From positions 49,889 through 113,888 of the forward strand of contig JAKLFE010000006.1 of the NCBI GenBank assembly GCA_022711355.1: 64,000 nt of DNA, written 5' to 3'. The position numbers and the translations under genes are program-made. Positions 58,170 through 64,000 of the stretch are shown piece after piece. The DNA comes from Spirochaetota bacterium (GTDB lineage: Bacteria > Spirochaetota > Spirochaetia > Treponematales > Rectinemataceae). Every line of letters starts with the position of its first letter. The first letter of the stretch is position 1. Below the pieces are notes generated by a model. It was not told the origin of the DNA and did not search any database. It saw only the letters and a list, made by a program, of their open reading frames with translations.

Positions 58170-59315
58170 TCAGCCCACGAGGCGCTTGTGGGCCTCGGCG
58201 AGCCGCTCGGGTATGGCGATGCCCTGGGGGCATTTGGGCAGGCAGGCCCCGCAGCCGACGCAGGCGTTCCCGCCCTTGCCCGCGCCGGCGATGGCCTGCA
58301 GGTACCAGCCGTCGGAGCCGGGGGCGGCGTCGAACATGGCCGCGGAGTTCCAGTGCGCGAACACGTCGGGGATCTGCACCCCCTTCGGGCAGGGCATGCA
58401 GTAGGCGCAGCCGGTGCAGCCCACGGCCTCCTTCGCCCGGTAGATCCGGGCCGCCTCGTCGATGACGGCCAGCTCGTCCCTGGTCAGCGAGTTGGCGCCC
58501 GCGGCCTCGGCCACGGCGCAGTTCTCGAGGATCTGGTCCGCCGAGCCCATGCCCGAGAGGACCGTGGAGACCTCCTGCCGGTCCCACACGAAGCGGAGGG
58601 CCCACTCGGCGGGCATGCGGGGCGTCGGATACTTGAAGAAGGCCTCGCGCGCCTGGCGCGAGGGGCGCGCGAGGGCGCCGCCCCGGAGGGGCTCCATCAC
58701 GATCACGCCGAGCTCGCGCTCGGCGGCGAAGGCCAGGCCCTCGTCCCCCGCCTGGTGCCGGCGGTCGAGGTAGTTGTACTGGACCTGGCAGAACTCCCAC
58801 TCGCCGAAGCCCTCGACGATCCGCTTGAAGGCCGCGAGGTTGTCGTGGAAGGAGAAGCCGAGGTGGCGTATCTTGCCCGCGGCCCTCGCCCGCTCGAGGA
58901 ACTCGCGGGCGCCCAGGCGCGCCGCCTTGTCCCAGCGCTCGCCGGAGAGGGCGTGGAGGAGGTAGAAGTCGATGCGGTCGGTCCGCAGCCGCGCGAGCTG
59001 CTCGTCCAGGAGGCGATCCCAGTCGGCGCTCGACTCGACGAGCCAGACGGGGCTCTTCGTGGCCAGGAAGAAGCGGTCGCGGAGGCCCGTCCGCTCGAGG
59101 GCCGCGCCGAGGGCGGGCTCGCTCCGGCCCTTGTGGTAGCCGTAGGCGGTGTCGACGTAGTTGATCCCCTGCTCGGCCGCCGTCCGGAGCATGGAGTCCA
59201 GGGCGGCCTCGTCGATCGCGGCCTCGTCGCCCCCGATCACGGGCAGGCGCATGCAGCCCAGGCCGAGGGCGGAGACCTCGAGGTCGTCGATGTGGGGGAA
59301 CCTTCGGTAGCGCAT
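58170..59315 (-). CDS. Aldo/keto reductase with two C-terminal [4Fe-4S] motifs
   Basis: A 381-residue aldo/keto reductase fused to a ferredoxin tail. The TIM-barrel part has LGLGCMRLP, the catalytic D-T-A-Y-G-Y (Asp and Tyr), Lys in ATKSPVW and His in LLHALS. The tail has two four-Cys clusters, C-T-G-C-A-Y-C-M-P-C-P and C-V-G-C-G-A-C-L-P-K-C-P, each fit to bind a [4Fe-4S] centre. Such proteins are common in anaerobes and may use ferredoxin rather than NADPH as electron partner. It is divergent from the glmS-like gene. Confidence 0.9.
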   Translation of the reverse strand: MRYRRFPHIDDLEVSALGLGCMRLPVIGGDEAAIDEAALDSMLRTAAEQGINYVDTAYGYHKGRSEPALGAALERTGLRDRFFLATKSPVWLVESSADWDRLLDEQLARLRTDRIDFYLLHALSGERWDKAARLGAREFLERARAAGKIRHLGFSFHDNLAAFKRIVEGFGEWEFCQVQYNYLDRRHQAGDEGLAFAAERELGVIVMEPLRGGALARPSRQAREAFFKYPTPRMPAEWALRFVWDRQEVSTVLSGMGSADQILENCAVAEAAGANSLTRDELAVIDEAARIYRAKEAVGCTGCAYCMPCPKGVQIPDVFAHWNSAAMFDAAPGSDGWYLQAIAGAGKGGNACVGCGACLPKCPQGIAIPERLAEAHKRLVG

Positions 59316-59389
59316 GGTCCCGAGTATACGAAATAGGCCCCGTCCCGGGAAGGAGGTGCTATACTGGGGGAGCTCGGAGGAAGGCCCCC

Positions 59390-61888
59390 ATGTGCGGAAT
59401 CGTTTCCCTGGTCTACGAGGACGAGAAGGAGTCGATGGGAGCCGAGGCGGCGGCCCTCCTGCGCCGGCTCGAGTACCGCGGCTACGACTCCACCGGGGCC
59501 TCCTTCATCGGGGCCGACCGCTCCATCGCCCTGGCCAAGAAGGTGGGGGCCCCCTCCCGGGTCTGCCGCGAGCTGGGCATCGAGGCCATGCGCGGCCAGC
59601 GCTTCATCGGCCAGGTCCGCTGGGCCACCTACGGGGCGGTCAGCGACCTCAACAGCCAGCCCCACAAGGTCCGCTGCAAGGTCGAGATGGTCGGCGCCCA
59701 CAACGGCAACGTCTCCAACACCGACGCCCTCAAGCCCTGGCTGACTGCCCGCGGCCACGCCGTCGCCTCCGACAACGACGGCGAGATCGTGGTCCACCTC
59801 GTCGAGGAGCACTACGCCGCGGGCCTCGCCGCGCCCGAGGCCCCCCTCGCGCTGATGCGCCGCGCCTTCGCCTCCTCCGGCATCCGCGGCGAGGGGACCT
59901 GCGTCCCCGACGGGGTCTTCCTCATGATCGACGCGATCCGCAAGGCCGACGCCGTGGCCGAGGGCTCCTACGCCGCGGCCCTCGCCGACCCCCGCGTGCC
60001 CGGGGTCTTCGCCGTAAAGTCCGGCTCCTCGCTCTACTGCGGCCGCGGCGCCGACGCGGCCGGCGACTTCTTCGTCGCCTCCTCCGACCTCAGCTCGGTC
60101 CTCGCCAAGACCCGCGCCCTCGTGCCCCTCGCGGAGGGCGAGGGCATCTGGTTCACCGAGCGCGACTACCTCGTCTTCCCCCTCGCCGGCGAGATGTCCT
60201 TCAGCCGGCCCCGCCCCAAGCGCTCCAAGCTCGGCGTCCAGGACACGGCCCTCGACCCGCGCTACCGCCACTACATGGAGCAGGAGATCCTCGGCGCGGG
60301 CCTCAACATCGAGCGCATCCTCCGCTACTACTTCAAGGATCCCGCGGACGAGGCCCTCGCCTCGGTCCTCGAGGAGAAGCGGGAGCTGGCCAAGGAGGCC
60401 GCCGACCGCTGCGCCGAGCTCTCGGGGCGCTTCGGCCGGGACGAGCTCGCCTCCGGAGCCCGGGAGCTCCTCGCCTCCCAGGCCTGGGCCGAGCTACGCT
60501 CCAAGCTCCGCTCCTCGGGCGCCCTCGGCGCGGGGGAGGAGGCGGCCGAGCGGGCGGCGGAGCGGGCCTTCGCCTCCGACGAGGCCGCCCTCCTCGGCGA
60601 GCTCCGCTCCCTCCTCCCCGCCCAGGCGGCCGAGCTCGCCCTCCTCGACTCGATCTTCGTCTGGCGCAAGCGCCGGGCCGTGACCCGCTACCTGGGCGAG
60701 CTCCGGAACGCGATCCGCGAGGCGGGCAAGTCCGGCGGCAGGCTCTACCTCGTCGCCGCGGGCAGCTCCTACCACGCGGCCCTCATCGGGGCAGGCTTCT
60801 TCGCGGGCCTCGCCGGCGTCCCGGCCTATCCCTGCAACCCCGGGGCCTTCCGCTCCCTGTACCTCCCCGCCCTCGGGAGGGGGGACCTCGTCCTGGGCAT
60901 CTCGCAGTCCGGCGAGACCAAGGACCTGGTCGACGTCTTCCAGGATGTCCGCGCCTCCTCCGCGGGGGCCGCGCGGGCCTGCCTGGTCAACAACGAGAAC
61001 AGCCGCATACCCCAGGAGCTCTGCGACTTCTACCTGCCCATCCTCTGCGGCCCCGAGATCGCCGTCGCGGCCACCAAGTCCTTCCTGAGCCAGATCGTCA
61101 TCCTCTTCCTCGTGGCCGCGGGCCTGGAGCTGCCCGAGCGGGCCGTGGCCGAGAAGGTCGGGGAGATCCGGGCCCTGGTCGACCGGACCCTCTCCACCGC
61201 CGCCGCCGACGTCGAGGCGGCCGCCTCGCGCCTCTACCTCCGGCCCTCGATCCACGTCCTCGGCGCCGGACTCGCGGGGCTCGCCCGCGAGGGGGCCCTC
61301 AAGATCCGCGAGGTCGTCCTGAACCACGCCGAGGGCTACGACGTCGCCGAGTTCAAGCACGGGCCGAACACCATCCTCGGCAAGAACACCGTCTTCGGGG
61401 CCGACGACCTGGCCTCGGCCATCGACGCCTACCGGGCCCTCGCCGCGGCCGACCCCGCGCTCGCCGCCAGGCCGGCCCTCGAGGCCCTCCGCGAGCGGCC
61501 CGGGATCCTCGAAGGGCTCTTCCGCGACTATCCCCTCGTGTTCCTCTGCCCCCCCGACGACCGCGAGGCCCGCATCACCATCAGCCAGATCCATACCCAC
61601 AAGATCCGCGGCGCCGACGTCATCCTCATCGCCGAGCGCCGCGCCGACCTCGCCGCCGCCGCCGAAGGCAAGCCGGCGGGCAACGACGCCTACTGGTCGA
61701 ACTACATCGAGGTCCCCCACGCGGGGGACCCGCGGCTCTTCGTCTTCCCGGCCGCCCTCATCCTCCAGTACCTCGCCTACCGCATGTCGGTCAAGAAGAT
61801 GGCCTGGCTCGACGCCCTCGGCGTCCTCGACCACGGCGTGCACCCGGACGTCCCGAAGAATGTCAGCAAGAGCATCACCGTCGACTGA
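59390..61888 (+). CDS. Enlarged glucosamine-6-phosphate synthase-like protein
   Basis: An 832-residue GlmS-like protein (usual length about 610). Cys2 (MCGIVSL) with RRLEYRGYDSTGA, GQVRWATYG, HNGNVSN and SDNDGEIVVHL form the glutaminase domain. Two SIS domains follow: LVAAGSSYHAALIG with GISQSGETKDLVD, and HVLGAGLAGLAREGALKIREV. The tail D-V-P-K-N-V-S-K-S-I-T-V resembles the GlmS C-terminus that contributes to the active site. About 200 extra residues sit between the glutaminase and first SIS domain (roughly 280-450), mostly charged and helical. It may be a true glucosamine-6-phosphate synthase variant or act on another keto-sugar. It would supply amino sugar for the wall and the polysaccharide. 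Confidence 0.85.
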   Translation: MCGIVSLVYEDEKESMGAEAAALLRRLEYRGYDSTGASFIGADRSIALAKKVGAPSRVCRELGIEAMRGQRFIGQVRWATYGAVSDLNSQPHKVRCKVEMVGAHNGNVSNTDALKPWLTARGHAVASDNDGEIVVHLVEEHYAAGLAAPEAPLALMRRAFASSGIRGEGTCVPDGVFLMIDAIRKADAVAEGSYAAALADPRVPGVFAVKSGSSLYCGRGADAAGDFFVASSDLSSVLAKTRALVPLAEGEGIWFTERDYLVFPLAGEMSFSRPRPKRSKLGVQDTALDPRYRHYMEQEILGAGLNIERILRYYFKDPADEALASVLEEKRELAKEAADRCAELSGRFGRDELASGARELLASQAWAELRSKLRSSGALGAGEEAAERAAERAFASDEAALLGELRSLLPAQAAELALLDSIFVWRKRRAVTRYLGELRNAIREAGKSGGRLYLVAAGSSYHAALIGAGFFAGLAGVPAYPCNPGAFRSLYLPALGRGDLVLGISQSGETKDLVDVFQDVRASSAGAARACLVNNENSRIPQELCDFYLPILCGPEIAVAATKSFLSQIVILFLVAAGLELPERAVAEKVGEIRALVDRTLSTAAADVEAAASRLYLRPSIHVLGAGLAGLAREGALKIREVVLNHAEGYDVAEFKHGPNTILGKNTVFGADDLASAIDAYRALAAADPALAARPALEALRERPGILEGLFRDYPLVFLCPPDDREARITISQIHTHKIRGADVILIAERRADLAAAAEGKPAGNDAYWSNYIEVPHAGDPRLFVFPAALILQYLAYRMSVKKMAWLDALGVLDHGVHPDVPKNVSKSITVD

Positions 61889-61957
61889 GGGGGGGGCTCG
61901 GCCTCGAAAACCGGCCGCGCCCATGCTATGCTCCACGCAGCACCAGGAGGAACAACG

Positions 61958-62332
61958 ATGAAGAAAGCCATCGCCACCGAGAAGGCGCCCAAGGCCCTCG
62001 GCCCCTATTCCCAGGGCATCGCCTTCGGGAACCTGCTCTTCGTCTCGGGCCAGACCCCGATAGTCCCGGCCGACGGGACCATCCCCGCGGGCGTGGTCGA
62101 GCAGTCCAAGCGGGCCCTGGAGAACGTCAAGGCCGTGGTCGAGGCCGCCGGCGCCTCGATGGCCTCGGTGCTCAAGACCACCGTCTTCCTCAAGGACATG
62201 AAGGACTTCCCCGCCATGAACGAGGTCTACGCGAGCTACTTCGCCGGGACCTTCCCCGCCCGGAGCACGGTCGAGGTGGCCCGCCTGCCCAAGGACGTGC
62301 TCGTCGAGATAGAAGCTATCGTCGGGCTCTAG
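61958..62332 (+). CDS. ridA: RidA-family enamine/imine deaminase
   Basis: A 124-residue Rid-family protein that hydrolyses reactive enamine/imine intermediates from PLP enzymes. The whole fold is recognisable: KAPKALGPYSQGI, LLFVSGQTPIVP, QSKRALENVKAVVEAAG, KTTVFLKDMKDFPAMNEVY, and F-P-A-R-S-T-V-E-V with the substrate-binding Arg. AGGAGG seven bases before MKKAIATE decides the start. It follows the glmS-like gene by about 70 bases and overlaps the end of the Sir2 gene by four bases. Confidence 0.95.
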   Translation: MKKAIATEKAPKALGPYSQGIAFGNLLFVSGQTPIVPADGTIPAGVVEQSKRALENVKAVVEAAGASMASVLKTTVFLKDMKDFPAMNEVYASYFAGTFPARSTVEVARLPKDVLVEIEAIVGL

Positions 62333-63108
62333 GCCCGGCCCGACCGCTCCCCTCGGCTCCCGCCGAAGATCCTCGGCAGGAGCTCCTCGGCCCGTCCGAG
62401 GTAGGCCTCGCCGAAGCTCCCCGAGCCGCCCAGGGCCTCGATCGGCTGGAGGTTGAGGTAGATCGTCCGGGCGCCCCGGCGCCGCGCCGCCTCGACGAAG
62501 CCGGCGGCTGGGTAGACCGTGGCCGAGGTCCCGACCGCGACGAAGAGCTCGCAGGAGCCGAGGGCGGCCTCGGCCGCGCGCCGGGCCCCCTCGGGTATGG
62601 GCTCGCCGAAGAAGACGATGTCCGGCCTCAAGGGGGCGCCGCAGCGGGGGCAGGCGGGAACCTCCTCCCCCGCGCAGGAGCCGTCCTCGTAGGCGGGCAG
62701 GCCGCAGGAGGGGTTCGAGCAGCGCGTCCGCAGGGCGCTGCCGTGGTACTCGACGAGCTCGCGGCTCCCGGCCCGCGCGTGGAGGCCGTCGACGTTCTGC
62801 GTGACGAGGGCGAAGCCCGCCCCGCCCCCCGCCTCGCGGCGGGCGGCCTCGAGCCGGGCGAGCTCCTCGTGGGCGGGATTGGGGCGCGCGGCGAGGGCCA
62901 GCTCGCGCATCTTCCACCAGTGGCGCCATACCCCCAGGGGATCGGAGCGGAAGGTCTCGATGTGGGCGTAGCGGACGAGCTCCTCGTCGTTCCACAGGCC
63001 GTCCGGGCCGCGGTAGGGCCTGATGCCCGAGGCGACGGAGACCCCGGCTCCGGTGAGGAAGAGGACCTGCCCGTACGCGGCGAGGTCGATGCGGGGGAGC
63101 CCGCCCAT
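62329..63108 (-). CDS. cobB: NAD-dependent protein deacylase, Sir2 family
   Basis: A 259-residue sirtuin. The NAD site shows G-A-G-V-S-V-A-S-G-I, T-Q-N-V-D-G-L-H, and the catalytic His in YHGSALRTRC. The zinc module has C-S-N-P-S-C and C-P-R-C. GTSATVYPAAGF completes the Rossmann fold. R-x-Y residues that mark class III desuccinylases are not evident at the expected place, so a deacetylase role is more likely. The start overlaps the galU stop by one base, so the two are translationally coupled. Confidence 0.92.
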   Translation of the reverse strand: MGGLPRIDLAAYGQVLFLTGAGVSVASGIRPYRGPDGLWNDEELVRYAHIETFRSDPLGVWRHWWKMRELALAARPNPAHEELARLEAARREAGGGAGFALVTQNVDGLHARAGSRELVEYHGSALRTRCSNPSCGLPAYEDGSCAGEEVPACPRCGAPLRPDIVFFGEPIPEGARRAAEAALGSCELFVAVGTSATVYPAAGFVEAARRRGARTIYLNLQPIEALGGSGSFGEAYLGRAEELLPRIFGGSRGERSGRA

Positions 63109-63950
63109 CAGAGCCCGAGCTCCTCCCGGGCGAAGCGCTCGAGGACCGGCCGCAGGCTCGGGCTCGACGCGGCGTCGCGGAGGATGGCCTCGAGGTAGCC
63201 CGCGGGGTCCCCCGTGTCGAGCCGCCGGCCCTCGACCCGCGCGAAGGCCACCTTGCCCGCCGCGATGAGCCTATCCAGGGCGTAGGCGTGGAAGTACTCG
63301 CCGCCCGCGTGCCTGGCCCAGCCCTCCTCGAGGTAGGCGAAGAACTCGGGAGTGTAGAGGTAGCGGCCGATCGAGACCTCGTGGCTGGGCTCGGCGCCCC
63401 GGGCCGGCTTCTCGACGAAGCCGCGCACGCCCAGGCCGTCGGGCTCGGGATCGACCACGCCGTAGCGGGACACGTCCCCCGGCTCGAGGATGGTGGCGAG
63501 GACGGACTTGCCCGTCTTCTCGTGGACCTCGACGAGCTGCAGCGCCAGGGGCTTCGGGCCGACGTGGAGGTCGTCGGGGTAGGCGACGACGCAGGGATCA
63601 TTCCCGACGAGGCCCTTCACCTGGAGGAGGGCGTGGCCGGTGCCGCGCATCTCGGCCTGGCGGACGAAGGAGACCCGGGCCTCGGGCGGGGCGATGGCCG
63701 CGAGCTTGTCGGCCCTTCCCTCGCGGCGGAAGAGCTCCTCGAGCTCGACCTCGCGGTCGAAGTAATCCTCGAGGGCCTTCTTGCGCCGCGAGCTTATGAC
63801 GACGATGTCGCGGATCCCCGAGGCGAGGAACTCCTCGACGATGTAGGAGATCGAGGGCTTGGTGCCCAGGGGCAGGAGCTCCTTGGGGACGGTCTTGGTG
63901 ACGGGGAGGAAGCGGGTGCCGTAGCCGGCCGCGACGATGACGCCTTTCAT
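63108..63950 (-). CDS. galU: UTP--glucose-1-phosphate uridylyltransferase
   Basis: A 280-residue UGP of the bacterial GalU type, making UDP-glucose for glycan and lipid synthesis. AAGYGTRFLPVTKTVPKELLPLG is the nucleotide-binding N-terminus, AEMRGTGHALLQV and YPDDLHVG the sugar-nucleotide loop, and GVVDPEPDGLGVRGFVEKPA the conserved catalytic Lys block. The start lies close to the window's right end, and no ribosome site is obvious. UDP-glucose is a probable precursor for the polysaccharide locus, though the gene lies outside it. Confidence 0.95.
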   Translation of the reverse strand: MKGVIVAAGYGTRFLPVTKTVPKELLPLGTKPSISYIVEEFLASGIRDIVVISSRRKKALEDYFDREVELEELFRREGRADKLAAIAPPEARVSFVRQAEMRGTGHALLQVKGLVGNDPCVVAYPDDLHVGPKPLALQLVEVHEKTGKSVLATILEPGDVSRYGVVDPEPDGLGVRGFVEKPARGAEPSHEVSIGRYLYTPEFFAYLEEGWARHAGGEYFHAYALDRLIAAGKVAFARVEGRRLDTGDPAGYLEAILRDAASSPSLRPVLERFAREELGL

Positions 63951-64000
63951 GGGCCCATCCTAGCCGCGCGGGCGGGGCGCATCAAGCGGCGGGCGCGGCT

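Noticed and set aside
59314..63198. Very long plus-strand open frame across the glmS-like, ridA and Sir2 region
   Set aside because: It is an Arg/Pro/Gly-rich shadow produced by the high GC content; the genuine genes in this region have full family motifs in other frames.
60494..63601. Long minus-strand open frame opposite the glmS-like gene
   Set aside because: Low-complexity translation without domains, antisense to well-supported genes.
1..64000. tRNA, rRNA, CRISPR arrays, insertion sequences and integrase genes
   Set aside because: I looked for cloverleaf-like intergenic stretches, regularly spaced direct repeats and transposase motifs and saw none I could support by eye.

Overview
The window looks like a chromosomal segment of a high-GC, diderm (Gram-negative) bacterium. 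The envelope reading rests on a Wza-type outer-membrane polysaccharide exporter, a small outer-membrane beta-barrel ending in Phe, and several lipoproteins with loose lipoboxes (ATSC, ITGC, LCAC). Loose lipoboxes together with the gene mix would fit a Spirochaetota-like lineage, but that assignment is inference and low confidence. Base composition is uneven: 46.5-64 kb is very GC-rich and built of housekeeping genes, while about 2-45.4 kb is visibly less GC-rich, has AT-rich intergenic spacers, and reads as one large surface-polysaccharide locus.

Layout. 1-1.9 kb: the 3' end of an acyl-AMP ligase and an SGNH-like lipoprotein. 1.9-14.5 kb: exporter (Wza-like), holo-ACP synthase, initiating sugar transferase, PilZ protein, a LuxR/CsgD-type regulator, Sfp-type phosphopantetheinyl transferase, NAD synthetase, asparagine synthetase, a carrier-like protein lacking its Ser, Wzz-like chain-length protein, a WecG/TagA glycosyltransferase, and a second Asn-synthetase-like protein. 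14.7-30.1 kb: Wzy-like polymerase, GT61, Wzx flippase, a FN3 lipoprotein, a tandem pair of PKD/beta-helix surface proteins, two GT2 enzymes, a serine-acetyltransferase-like protein, a DegT-type protein, a pair of alpha/beta hydrolases and a polysaccharide deacetylase. 30.1-39.6 kb: FemAB/GNAT protein, GT2, GT4, a HAD-UbiA fusion with an SMR-like transporter and a GT39-like enzyme, a large FN3 lipoprotein, an acyl carrier protein and a small hypothetical. 39.9-45.4 kb: ABC exporter, nucleotidyltransferase-fold protein, SipW-like peptidase, HPr-kinase-like protein, PqqD-like protein, a 50-residue candidate precursor peptide and the beta-barrel protein. 45.6-46.6 kb: a decayed SGNH gene and a long imperfect hairpin. 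46.6-64 kb: nitrilase, diguanylate cyclase, deoxynucleoside kinase, thiol peroxidase, hybrid sensing pair (kinase plus HD-GYP regulator), formate-THF ligase, PLC/P1-nuclease-like protein, acyl-ACP thioesterase, ferredoxin-type aldo/keto reductase, an enlarged GlmS, RidA, Sir2 and GalU.

How it works together. The 2-39 kb genes form a Wzx/Wzy-type pathway. Its accessory set (acyl ligase, ACP, two phosphopantetheinyl transferases, paired hydrolases, Asn synthetase, FemAB protein, deacetylase, Wza/Wzz) matches what usually accompanies exosortase-A (EpsH/PEP-CTERM) loci, yet no exosortase or PEP-CTERM protein is visible here. c-di-GMP control is likely: a PilZ protein and a regulator with a W-V-S-R motif sit directly upstream of the initiating transferase.

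The most unusual part is 39.9-44.8 kb, which reads as a peptide-modification (RiPP-like) cassette: RRE-type PqqD protein, HprK-like kinase, Ser/His-type S26 peptidase, nucleotidyltransferase, exporter, and a tiny Trp-rich peptide with a lasso-type Y-x-x-P leader and its own strong promoter.
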